The notes beneath the pieces were generated by a model. It did not search any database. It had not been told where the DNA came from and was given only the letters and a program-made list of their open reading frames with translations. From Cellulophaga sp. BC115SP (GTDB lineage: Bacteria; Bacteroidota; Bacteroidia; Cytophagales; Spirosomataceae), in NCBI RefSeq assembly GCF_009905545.1, contig NZ_JAAALB010000026.1, forward strand, positions 17,660-81,659: DNA of 64,000 nt, in the 5' to 3' direction. Shown one piece after another: positions 50,926 through 59,330 of this stretch. The translations under genes and the position numbers were made by a program. Within the stretch, counting starts at the first letter, position 1. Each line of letters opens with the position of its first letter.

Positions 50926-52410
50926 TTATATCTCATCCGCAATTTTACGGTCATTCGACAAGCGAGGGACTTTATTTTGACCTCCCAATTTACCTTGTGA
51001 CTTCATGTAGTCGATAAAGGCATTTGGCGCTAAGGCTCTGATTTTGAGTCTTTGCAAAATATTTCCCGTAATCAAATCGTCGTAGTAGACGTTAAGCTGA
51101 GTAAGTTTTTCATCAAGATCATGGGCAAATGCTTCAAGGTTGTTTGGCGCTTTAGCAAATTCTACCAACCATTCATGATAAGGCAAACCGCCTTCTGGTG
51201 GTGTTACTTGTGGTGCAACCGTAAATTCTACTAATTCAACTTCAGGATGTTTTTGCATTGCATATTGCATGGCCTTTTCTACCTCTTCGCCAATAACGTG
51301 TTCTCCAAAAGCAGAAATAAAGTGCTTGATACGTCCTGAAACCACAATACGGTATGGATCGAGAGAAACAAATTTGACCGTATCTCCAATCGAATAGCCC
51401 CACAAACCTGCATTGGTATTCATAATGAGGGCATAGTTTACCCCTAATTCTACTTCGCCAATATGTAACCTGCGAGGGTTTGGTTTGAAATAATCTTCTG
51501 CTGGAATAAATTCGTAAAATACGCCAGAGTTTAAGAGTAACAACAAACCTTCTGCTTTTTGAGAATCCTGATAGGCGATGAATCCTTCTGAGGCGGGATA
51601 GGTTTCGATAGAATCTACTTTTTTGCCAATAGATTCAAATAATTTGGCACGATAAGGCTCAAAATTTACCCCACCGTATACAAAGACTGAAAAATCAGGA
51701 AATACATCTTTGATTTTTTTGCCAGTGCGAGCCTGAATACGGTCAAAGTACATTTGTACCCAAGGTGGAATCCCCGAAATCAAGGACATATTTTCAGGAA
51801 GTGTTTCATCAATAATTTTATCAAGCTTGGCTTCCCAATCGTCCATGCAATTGGTATCGTAGCTTGGTAATTGATTACTTCTCAAATAATCAGGCACATG
51901 GTGGTTCACAATCCCCGATAAACGACCTACATGAATACCATGTTTCATCGTCATTTCGGGCGAACCAGAAAGGAATATTAATTTTTTGTCAAGAAATGAA
52001 GAATTACCTGTTTCGTGGACATAACTCAATAAAGCATCACGAGCGCCATTGATATGAAAGCCAATAGATTCTTTCGAAATAGGAATGTATTTTACTCCAG
52101 ATGTTGTGCCAGATGTTTTGGCAAAATACAAGGGTTTGTCTGGCCACAAAATATCTGACTCGCCAGCTACGACTTTCTCCACATAGCTTTTTAGTCCTTC
52201 GTAATCATGGATAGGTATATTTTTCTTAAATTGCTCATAATCATTGATTTCTGAGAATTTGTGGTCTTTGCCAAAAAGCGTACTCGAAGCTTGTTGGACC
52301 AACGACTTCATGAGGTTTAGTTGTGTTTCAACGGCATTTTTCTCCCATTTTTTTCGTTGATTAATCACAAAAGCAGCAAAAGGTTTTGCCAAAAAGGCTC
52401 TTATTCCCAT
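50926..52410 (-). CDS. GH3-family acyl-adenylate-forming enzyme
   Basis: 494 residues of the GH3 (auxin-responsive-promoter) family, adenylating enzymes that in plants conjugate amino acids to jasmonate or auxin. The ATP-binding motif is YFAKTSGTTSGVKYIPIS, the second is SVFVYGGVNFEPYRAKL and the third is SIETYPASEGFIAYQD. A later motif is NTNAGLWGYSIGDTVKF. Substrates of bacterial members are unknown. It is followed 38 bp later on the same strand... in genome order by rnhB upstream, so the two may be co-transcribed. All motifs look intact. Confidence 0.87.
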   Translation of the reverse strand: MGIRAFLAKPFAAFVINQRKKWEKNAVETQLNLMKSLVQQASSTLFGKDHKFSEINDYEQFKKNIPIHDYEGLKSYVEKVVAGESDILWPDKPLYFAKTSGTTSGVKYIPISKESIGFHINGARDALLSYVHETGNSSFLDKKLIFLSGSPEMTMKHGIHVGRLSGIVNHHVPDYLRSNQLPSYDTNCMDDWEAKLDKIIDETLPENMSLISGIPPWVQMYFDRIQARTGKKIKDVFPDFSVFVYGGVNFEPYRAKLFESIGKKVDSIETYPASEGFIAYQDSQKAEGLLLLLNSGVFYEFIPAEDYFKPNPRRLHIGEVELGVNYALIMNTNAGLWGYSIGDTVKFVSLDPYRIVVSGRIKHFISAFGEHVIGEEVEKAMQYAMQKHPEVELVEFTVAPQVTPPEGGLPYHEWLVEFAKAPNNLEAFAHDLDEKLTQLNVYYDDLITGNILQRLKIRALAPNAFIDYMKSQGKLGGQNKVPRLSNDRKIADEI

Positions 52411-52448
52411 AATAATTCTTGAAAAGTGCGTAATGAAATTTATTCAAT

Positions 52449-53021
52449 TTACATCTTAAATGTCATTCGGTGCAAGGGAGTTGTTCCAAATTCCTGAATA
52501 GCCTTACGATGTTTTGGGGTAGGATACCCTGCATTTTGTTCCCAACCGTAATGTGAGTAAGTTTGAGCCAATTCTGTCATCAAATCATCTCGAAAAGTCT
52601 TAGCTAATACAGAAGCTGCAGCTATACTGAGAAATTTGGCATCACCTTTGACAATACAAGTATGAGGAATCATCGGATAGTTAGGAAAGCGATTTCCATC
52701 TATCAGCAAATGTTCTGGTCGTATTTGTAATTGGTCAACTGCCAAATGCATGGCCTTCATACTTGCCTTGAGAATATTTATTTGGTCGATTTCGATATTA
52801 GATACTTCTGCCACTGCCCACGCCAAGGCATCGCGCTGAATGTCTAAACGAAGTAATTCACGTTGTTTTTTGCTGAGTTGCTTCGAATCATTTAAGAGTT
52901 CGTGTTCGTAATATTTGGGTAAAATTACTGCCGCCGCCACCACAGGACCAGCCAAACATCCACGTCCAGCTTCGTCGAGCCCTGCCTCGATTAGAGATTC
53001 ATTGTAAAAGCTTTTGAGCAT
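52449..53021 (-). CDS. rnhB: Ribonuclease HII
   Basis: Removes ribonucleotides and RNA from RNA:DNA hybrids. 190 residues from the ATG at 53021; a TTG at 53045 is an alternative. The catalytic DE and D are in EAGLDEAGRGCLAGPVVAAA and HLLIDGNRFP, and KGDAKFLSIAAASVLAKTFRD follows, all standard. The C-terminus ends GTTPLHRMTF. The GH3 gene follows 38 bp downstream on the same strand. Confidence 0.95.
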   Translation of the reverse strand: MLKSFYNESLIEAGLDEAGRGCLAGPVVAAAVILPKYYEHELLNDSKQLSKKQRELLRLDIQRDALAWAVAEVSNIEIDQINILKASMKAMHLAVDQLQIRPEHLLIDGNRFPNYPMIPHTCIVKGDAKFLSIAAASVLAKTFRDDLMTELAQTYSHYGWEQNAGYPTPKHRKAIQEFGTTPLHRMTFKM

Positions 53022-53042
53022 AGTCTTTGCATTGTTGAGATA

Positions 53043-53050
53043 CAAATTTA
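53043..53050 (-). promoter_or_regulatory. rnhB -7 promoter element
   Basis: TAAATTTG on the minus strand, 21 bp before the rnhB ATG at 53021. Confidence 0.4.
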
Positions 53051-53305
53051 TAAAACTATCTCAATTCCCTAGAGCTTTGAAGCAGATTATGCCTTAAACT
53101 ACCCCAAATGGCAGTTTTTGGTAAAAGCATAACCCCCATTTTCGCCATAGATTCATGAAAAAATAAGGTTAATCATATAAGAAAAATCCAATCCTTGCTT
53201 GGCATGATTTATGCTTTAATTGGATTGGGAAGGTGTTTTCAATCGATTAGAAATGAAGATTCTAGGCCTTTTGAGGCACTTCTTTTACAACCCCCCATTA
53301 ACACA

Positions 53306-55789
53306 ATGCCTAAAGTTAAAAAGAAATTATTTGTACTGATTTTGAGCCTGATACAGAGTGCAACTGTTTGGTCTCAAAATAGTAATTCCTTACTCAAAGA
53401 TGCTACTCGACATTTTGAGGTGTCTAGTTTTGTGACTGCGATACCCAAATTTGAACAAGTTCTTCAAAATAACCCTCAAAAACTTAGTACTTCCGAACGT
53501 TTGTCTGCGCTTTTACAATTGGCTTACAGTTACAAAGCCGTAGGTAAATTTGAAAATTCGGAGCAAACCTACCGTAAAGCATTTGATATTCCTGCCACAA
53601 TTTCAGGTGACCAACTGAAATCATATTTGTATTTTGCACAAGTTTTAGTACAAAATAATAAATTCAAGGAAGCGCAAGAATGGTTTGAAAAGTACAATAA
53701 TTTGTCGGCTTCACTTCGCGACGATGCACGCCAGTATCAGCCATCAACGGTAGCCAGAATATCCAATGACCCTTTTACCCAAAATGGTAGATATTTGGTC
53801 GAATACCTTGATTTTAATACCACCCGACCAGAGTTTAGTCCTATGTATTTTAAAAACGGATTAGTTTTTTGTTCAGGAAAAGGCACAGGTAGCAGTTTGG
53901 TTGGTAATAAAGGCTTTCTGGATTTGTATTACATCAGCGATATTAATAAAGTTACGGGTGTTTCGGAAGAAGCATTAAATGCTCCCAAACAAAAAGCTGT
54001 CAAAACAGGCCCTTCAAAATTAGGAAAGGATTTTTATACAAGGGTAACCGCCAATGACTCCAAAACCGTCAACTATTTTGAGTCAATTCCAGCTGAAACA
54101 GTAGTGTCAAAACCAACGACTAAAGGACAAATAGCAGAATCAGAGGTTTTTAGTAAAACATTGAATACTAAATTTCACGAAGGACCAGCTACTTTTAGCA
54201 GTGATTTTTCAAAAATTATTTTTACTAGAAATAACTTCAATGAAGGCTCTCAAGGTAGAAGCGAAGATAATGTAACCAAATTAAAGTTATATATCGCCGA
54301 GCTAAGTGAATCGGGATGGAGCGAAGCAACAGAGTTACCTTTTAATGGAGATGATTTTTCGACAGCACACCCTGCTTGGTCAAAAGATGGTCGTTATTTG
54401 TACTTTTCTTCCGACCGTAAAGGTGGACAGGGCGGTATGGATATTTGGGTGGTAGAATATAAAGATAATAAATGGGGAACGCCTGTCAATCTGGGTAAAG
54501 AAGTAAATACGAAGGGTACAGAAGTCTTTCCGTTCGTAGACGAAAGAGGTAATGTTTATTTTGCTTCAGATGGCTTGAAAGGCGCTGGAGGATTAGATAT
54601 TTTTATCGTATCTACTCAAAACGGACTTCCTAACCGTTCACCGTTGAATATTGGAGAACCTTTTAATTCAGAAAATGATGATTTTGGTATTATCACTGAT
54701 GGGCAGAGGTTAAATGGGTACTTTAGTAGCGATAGACGAAGAGGTGACGACGACGATATTTACCGTTTTACTAAAACACCAGATGTGTATGATTGTCGCC
54801 AGATGTTGCTAACAATCGTGGAGGGTGAAACCAAAACTCCTATTGCTAAGGCAGAAGTGAGCCTTTTGGCGAAGGGTGGTTCAGAAGAAAAGCTGTTAAC
54901 CAACGAATCTGGACAAACACAATTTTGTGTCAATCGTGATACTGATTATGTGATTTCGGTAAAAAGAGAGGGCTATAATACGAATGTATTAGGGTTTTCG
55001 ACCAAAGGAGAATCTGATAATGCTCCTTCTGCCATGGATATTCCTTTACGAAAACAAGGTGGTCCTATTGTGACGCAGCCAGAGGTACAACCTAAAAATG
55101 CTCCTCCTGTAGAAATCGTTCAACCAACTGATACCACTAAAACTGAAAAAGTATCACAGTTGAAAGGGATTGTTAAAACCGAAATCGAGAAAACTCCCAT
55201 TGAAGGCGTACTCGTAACTTTTATTAATGAGTGCAATGGTTCCAAACAACAAGTAATCACAGGACCCGACGGGGTATATGCTTTTGATATGGAAGAGGGT
55301 TGTGATTATACCCTTGAGGTATCGAAAGACGGCTATGGAACTACTGTTAATAAAATTAGTAAAGTAATTAAGAAAGCTAAACCAAAGGTGGTTTCTCAAG
55401 ATTTAGGTTTGTTTAAAGAAGGAGACTTAATTACTATTGACAATATCTATTACGATATGGGTAGTGCCAAAATTAGAAAAGATGCTGCTCGAGAATTAGA
55501 TAAACTCGCCGCAACTTTGATGAAAAACCCAAGTATGATTATCGAATTAGGCTCTCATACTGATAGTAGAGGCGATGCTCAGGAAAACCTCAATTTATCT
55601 TCAAAGCGTGCGCAAGCCGCTGTTGATTATATTGCTAGCAAAGGTGTTGAACGTAATAGAATGTTAGCCAAAGGATATGGCGAGTCATTATTGGTAAATG
55701 GTTGTTCTGATGGCGTTAGCTGCACCGAACGCGAACATCAAAAAAATAGAAGAACCACTGTAAAGGTCATCAAAGCCAAAACGGAATAG
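53306..55789 (+). CDS. OmpA-family protein with TPR, PD40 propeller and carboxypeptidase-regulatory-like domains
   Basis: 827 residues from the ATG at 53306; the frame is open 37 codons upstream, but KLFVLILSLIQSATVWSQ is a clear signal peptide (type I, no lipobox). Order: TPR-like repeats (about 25-150, ALLQLAYSYKAVGKFENSEQ), PD40/WD40-like propeller (about 170-500, GRYLYFSSDRKGGQGGMDIW, GNVYFASDGLKGAGGLDIF), two carboxypeptidase-regulatory-like domains (about 505-590 and 620-700), and a C-terminal OmpA domain (about 710-827, IYYDMGSAKIRKDAARELDK, IELGSHTDSRGDAQENLNLS) that binds peptidoglycan. The same architecture as the protein at 60822, with one extra module. Confidence 0.87.
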   Translation: MPKVKKKLFVLILSLIQSATVWSQNSNSLLKDATRHFEVSSFVTAIPKFEQVLQNNPQKLSTSERLSALLQLAYSYKAVGKFENSEQTYRKAFDIPATISGDQLKSYLYFAQVLVQNNKFKEAQEWFEKYNNLSASLRDDARQYQPSTVARISNDPFTQNGRYLVEYLDFNTTRPEFSPMYFKNGLVFCSGKGTGSSLVGNKGFLDLYYISDINKVTGVSEEALNAPKQKAVKTGPSKLGKDFYTRVTANDSKTVNYFESIPAETVVSKPTTKGQIAESEVFSKTLNTKFHEGPATFSSDFSKIIFTRNNFNEGSQGRSEDNVTKLKLYIAELSESGWSEATELPFNGDDFSTAHPAWSKDGRYLYFSSDRKGGQGGMDIWVVEYKDNKWGTPVNLGKEVNTKGTEVFPFVDERGNVYFASDGLKGAGGLDIFIVSTQNGLPNRSPLNIGEPFNSENDDFGIITDGQRLNGYFSSDRRRGDDDDIYRFTKTPDVYDCRQMLLTIVEGETKTPIAKAEVSLLAKGGSEEKLLTNESGQTQFCVNRDTDYVISVKREGYNTNVLGFSTKGESDNAPSAMDIPLRKQGGPIVTQPEVQPKNAPPVEIVQPTDTTKTEKVSQLKGIVKTEIEKTPIEGVLVTFINECNGSKQQVITGPDGVYAFDMEEGCDYTLEVSKDGYGTTVNKISKVIKKAKPKVVSQDLGLFKEGDLITIDNIYYDMGSAKIRKDAARELDKLAATLMKNPSMIIELGSHTDSRGDAQENLNLSSKRAQAAVDYIASKGVERNRMLAKGYGESLLVNGCSDGVSCTEREHQKNRRTTVKVIKAKTE

Positions 55790-55809
55790 AAGAGAAGGGG
55801 TAAAAAATA

Positions 55810-56107
55810 TGTTATATCATCCCTAATCGAATGAGTGATTATTTTAAAATTTGTAACAGTAGAGACGCAATCATTGCGTCTCAAGTCAAATTAGATATAG
55901 CGTAAGAGTATCAACGTAAACATGAGTCATTCCTAATTTCAACATTTAGGTTATTTCTTAATTGTTTGTAAAAAAGGCGTTCGAAAAACTAATTTCGAAC
56001 GCCTTTTTTGATAGTATCATTCAAAATGATACCTCTTTAAACGCAAGTATTGCGTCTCTACTAGTAAAATTTAATCACTTATTCGGTCAATCACTAACTC
56101 ACTCAAA
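55810..56107. repeat. Family A intergenic module (copy A6)
   Basis: Left arm CGAATGAGTGATTATTTTAA near 55829, core GAGACGCAATCATTGCGTCTC (one base over a 10-bp palindrome pair, 55862-55882), hairpin at 55970-56009, a second core copy ACGCAAGTATTGCGT near 56042, then AATCACTTATTCGGTCAATC and CACTCAA. It lies between convergent genes. Confidence 0.8.
55970..56009. terminator. Bidirectional terminator
   Basis: A 17-bp perfect stem AAAAAAGGCGTTCGAAA with six-base loop. Confidence 0.9.
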
Positions 56108-56810
56108 AAGTAAGCTGCGCAATCACTAGTCCACCGATAATAGCACCAATGATAGGACCTACTACAGGTACCCAAGCATATTGCCAATCAGAACCACCTT
56201 TACCCGCAATGGGTAAAATCGCATGAGCAATTCGAGGCCCTAAATCTCTAGCAGGGTTAATCGCATATCCTGTTGTACCACCTAATGACAAGCCAATAGC
56301 CCAAACTAATAAACCTACTACGTAAGGTCCCAATTGATTTGGTACACTTGGTAAAGCTCCCAGAACAATAATGAGCAAAAGTGTTCCTAATAGCTCACTC
56401 ATTACGTTAGCGATAGGTTTATTGATAGCGGGAGATGTCGAAAAACAAGCCAGCTTCAAACCAGCATCTTCTGTTTTTTCCCAATGTGGATGATAGTGAA
56501 TCCATACCAATGTTGCTCCCAAAATTCCTCCTAAAATCTGAGCCAATATAAATGAGCCAGCATTTGACCAGTCGCCAGATTTACAGGCCATGGCTACTGT
56601 TACAGCAGGGTTGAGGTGTGCCGCTGGACTCCCAAACGCCGTAGATACAAAGATTCCTATGGTAACTGCCATTGCCCAACCAGTGGTAATGACCATCCAG
56701 CCAGCGTTTTCGCCTTTGGAGTGTTTAAGTAAAACATTGGCTACTACGCCATTGCCAAGATAAATTAAAACTGCTGTTCCGATTAGTTCGCCAAGAAAAG
56801 CTGAATGCAT
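56103..56810 (-). CDS. glpF: Aquaglyceroporin, glycerol uptake facilitator type
   Basis: 235 residues from the ATG at 56810. A major intrinsic protein channel with six helices and both half-helix motifs: AAHLNPAVTVAM and GYAINPARDLGPR. The Asp after the second NPAR is typical of glycerol-conducting members rather than pure water channels. Starts AFLGELIGTAVLIYLGNGVV, usual for GlpF. No glycerol kinase or glpD lies nearby, so the substrate assignment rests on the motif alone. Confidence 0.9.
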   Translation of the reverse strand: MHSAFLGELIGTAVLIYLGNGVVANVLLKHSKGENAGWMVITTGWAMAVTIGIFVSTAFGSPAAHLNPAVTVAMACKSGDWSNAGSFILAQILGGILGATLVWIHYHPHWEKTEDAGLKLACFSTSPAINKPIANVMSELLGTLLLIIVLGALPSVPNQLGPYVVGLLVWAIGLSLGGTTGYAINPARDLGPRIAHAILPIAGKGGSDWQYAWVPVVGPIIGAIIGGLVIAQLTF

Positions 56811-57132
56811 AGTCAAATAGTTTGATTTAGATGATTGGATAGTTGAATATAAGTTGAGTTTTGTAGGGAATAGTGATTAGGCTTTTTCATATAATAAAGG
56901 TTATTTGCCGAAAGCCTACATCTGAAATTCAATTCCCTAAACTTTACATTACTAAAACATAAAATATCTTTTATTTACTTGTACAAATAAAAGAAAAATT
57001 TAATTAAAAGGTAGGCTTTGAAATGGGAATCGTGGGTATTTAATTTGCCTTGATGTTTAACTTTCGAAAAAGCTGTATTTTTGAGAGAAAACACTAGAAA
57101 CGAAATATACCCCTTGAAAAAGGATTATTGAT
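56811..57132. other. Divergent promoter region
   Basis: A 322-bp gap. It contains the ruvB promoter at its right end and a degenerate family-C unit TTGCCGAAAGCCTACATC near 56904. No clear glpF promoter. Confidence 0.45.
57050..57083 (+). promoter_or_regulatory. ruvB promoter
   Basis: TTG (57050-57052) and TATTTTTG (57076-57083) are 23 bp apart. The ATG is at 57133. Confidence 0.6.
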
Positions 57133-58158
57133 ATGAGAGAAGATTATTTGAAAGGTAATAAGGAAAACCTTTCATCTGTGGAGAAAGAAATCGAACGTGC
57201 CTTGCGTCCGCTTTCGTTTGATGATTTTACAGGACAAGATAAGGTATTAGAAAACCTTAAGATTTTTGTAACGGCTGCCAAACAAAGGGAGGAAGCCCTC
57301 GATCACGTATTGTTGCACGGTCCTCCTGGATTGGGTAAAACTACGCTATCGAATATCGTGGCCAATGAGTTGGAGGCAAATATCAAAATTACCTCAGGTC
57401 CTGTGCTCGATAAACCTTCTGATTTGGCAGGTTTGTTAACCAATCTCCAGCCGTTTGACGTTCTGTTTATTGACGAAATTCACCGACTGAACCCCATTGT
57501 AGAAGAATATCTTTATTCTGCGATGGAGGATTATAAGATTGATATTTTGCTAGATTCTGGGCCAAATGCTCGAAGTGTGCAAATTTCCCTCAATCCATTT
57601 ACCTTGATTGGCGCTACTACGCGTGCAGGTCTGTTGACTGCGCCTTTGCGTGCTCGTTTTGGTATCAATGCCCGTTTGGAATATTATGATGCCAAATTGT
57701 TGACCACAATCGTACAACGTTCTTGCCATATTTTAGGTATGCCTATCGACGACGCTGGCGCTTATGAAATTGCTCGTCGTAGTCGAGGTACACCACGTAT
57801 TGCCAACAATCTTCTCCGTCGTACACGTGATTTTGCTCAGGTAAAAGGTAATGGTCGTATTACGGTAGATATTGCAGAAATGGCATTGTCAGCACTTGAT
57901 GTTGACCAAAATGGTCTTGATGAAATGGATAATAGAATTTTGTCGACCATTATCGAAAAATTCAAAGGCGGTCCTGTTGGGCTTTCGACCATCGCTACAG
58001 CCTGTGGCGAGGAGGCCGAAACCATTGAAGAAGTATATGAACCATTCTTGATTCAAGAAGGATTTTTGAAAAGAACTTCTCGTGGACGTGAGGCTACCGA
58101 AAAAGCGTATGTTCATTTAGGAATTGTACCAAAGTACCGTGCTGGCGAGCTGTTTTAA
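57133..58158 (+). CDS. ruvB: Holliday junction branch migration helicase RuvB
   Basis: The hexameric AAA+ motor that drives branch migration with RuvA. 341 residues. The N-terminus has [21 protein letters not shown]. Walker A is [14 protein letters not shown], Walker [10 protein letters not shown], sensor 1/arginine-finger region [20 protein letters not shown]. The C-terminal winged helix contains [15 protein letters not shown] and [17 protein letters not shown]. Fully typical. ruvA and ruvC are not adjacent. Confidence 0.97.
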   Translation: MREDYLKGNKENLSSVEKEIERALRPLSFDDFTGQDKVLENLKIFVTAAKQREEALDHVLLHGPPGLGKTTLSNIVANELEANIKITSGPVLDKPSDLAGLLTNLQPFDVLFIDEIHRLNPIVEEYLYSAMEDYKIDILLDSGPNARSVQISLNPFTLIGATTRAGLLTAPLRARFGINARLEYYDAKLLTTIVQRSCHILGMPIDDAGAYEIARRSRGTPRIANNLLRRTRDFAQVKGNGRITVDIAEMALSALDVDQNGLDEMDNRILSTIIEKFKGGPVGLSTIATACGEEAETIEEVYEPFLIQEGFLKRTSRGREATEKAYVHLGIVPKYRAGELF

Positions 58159-58162
58159 AGAT

Positions 58163-58200
58163 AAGGTCGAAAGAAAATCACTTCTTTCGACCTTGTTTTT
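58163..58200 (+). terminator. ruvB terminator
   Basis: Perfect 13-bp arms AAGGTCGAAAGAA (58163-58175) and its complement (58182-58194), a six-base loop, then G and six T. The GGTCGAAA core recalls the family A hairpins. Confidence 0.88.
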
Positions 58201-58367
58201 TATCCCTAAATGCTACCAAACTCCCCTCAAATTGTCAAATTTCCCATTTTTTTGCTCCCTACCCCTAAGATTTGCCCTTCCATGATAGGAGCCTTTACTT
58301 TGTGTCATCGGTTCCACAACGGCAACCTCACAAATTGAAATTCTTATTAAAAATCTCTCAATACATC

Positions 58368-59015
58368 ATGGAAAAGTTTCTTACAGCAGTTTTGATTTTA
58401 CACATTGTCTCTGGCTTGACCGCTTTAGTAGTTGGACTAATAGCGATGTTTACGCCTAAGGGAAGTCCTAAACATACACTTTGGGGACGTATCTACTATT
58501 ATGCAATGATGGTGGTGGCAATCACAGCGGTATTGAGATTCAAAAATGAAACACGTTTAGTTTTCCTGACTTGTATTGCGGTATTTAGTTTCTACAATAC
58601 TTTTACAGGTCGTAGATTGGTATTAGTGGGTCGTAAAAATAATTGGCAAGCACAAGACTGGGTGGCTGCATTGATTACAGTAGTTTCAGGTATTGTGATG
58701 ATTGCTTATGGTATTTGGGCTTATCAACAAGGGGTTACTTTTTACTTTGTGCTATTTGGATTGTTTGGATTGTTCTCGTTGATTATCGCTATTTCAGATA
58801 TTTTGACATTTATAGGAAAAATCAATCAACCTTGGATGCTCAATCATATTAGCCGTATGGGAGGTTCTTATATCGCTACAGTAACAGCATTTTTGGTAGT
58901 GAATAATCATAATGTATTACCGTCACTAGTCGCTTGGATTGGTCCAGGGGTTATAGGAGGTGTGATTATAGGTAGAGTAAGAAGAAAATATAAGCTAAAA
59001 ATGCAGAAAGCTTAA
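58368..59015 (+). CDS. Integral membrane protein, DUF2306-like
   Basis: 215 residues from the ATG at 58368; the frame extends 32 codons upstream, but EKFLTAVLILHIVSGLTALV is the natural first helix. Six or seven membrane helices, with conserved-looking His residues LILHIVSG, PKHTLWGRIYYY and LNHISRMGGSYIATV. This matches my memory of DUF2306-type proteins, whose role is not known; the family assignment is tentative. Last gene before the palindrome-rich gap, convergent with pyrC. Confidence 0.65.
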   Translation: MEKFLTAVLILHIVSGLTALVVGLIAMFTPKGSPKHTLWGRIYYYAMMVVAITAVLRFKNETRLVFLTCIAVFSFYNTFTGRRLVLVGRKNNWQAQDWVAALITVVSGIVMIAYGIWAYQQGVTFYFVLFGLFGLFSLIIAISDILTFIGKINQPWMLNHISRMGGSYIATVTAFLVVNNHNVLPSLVAWIGPGVIGGVIIGRVRRKYKLKMQKA

Positions 59016-59124
59016 TTTGGATGAATAGGCTTGAAGTGGGTTTATCCGAAAATAAGAAATATAAGTCGTTCCTGTAAAGACCTCTTATTTGTGTTTAATG
59101 GAATTCATTGGGTTGATTATCATG

Positions 59125-59168
59125 CTTTTCAATTAGGGTGCGACTTAAGTCGCACCCTAATTGAAAAG
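59125..59168. repeat. 44-bp perfect palindrome
   Basis: Two 22-bp halves with no spacer. The outer half runs CTTTTCAATTAGGG and the centre reads GTGCGACTTAAGTCGCAC. No T-tract follows, so it is not a usual terminator. It occupies the place of the GACGCAAT/ATTGCGTC core in other family A modules. Confidence 0.85.
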
Positions 59169-59195
59169 TACTCAAATGTTAGGTATTTATTGACC

Positions 59196-59246
59196 ATTAT
59201 CAAAACAGGCGTTCGAAAACTCATTTCGAACGCCTGTTTTGATAAT
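59196..59246. terminator. Bidirectional terminator
   Basis: A 23-bp perfect stem starting ATTATCAAAACAGGCGTTCG with five-base loop ACTCA. It serves the membrane protein gene and pyrC. Confidence 0.88.
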
Positions 59247-59330
59247 GTATTTATGAATGATACAGTTGTAGATTTGAAGAATAATCATTCAACCACTAAA
59301 TCATAATTCACTAAACTGGAAATAACATTT

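Larger units (their letters stand above)
59016..59330. other. Palindrome-rich convergent intergenic region
   Basis: A 315-bp gap with a 44-bp perfect palindrome (59125-59168), the terminator (59196-59246) and a degenerate family-A right arm near 59284-59320 (AATCATTCAACCACTAAATC, AATTCACTAAACTGG). Confidence 0.7.

Noticed and set aside
59031..59306. 91-residue plus-strand ORF between the membrane protein gene and pyrC
   Set aside because: It crosses the 44-bp palindrome and the terminator and has no family features.
2083..59330. CRISPR array or other spaced repeat array
   Set aside because: The repeats are dispersed intergenic palindromes without regular spacing, unique spacers or cas genes.
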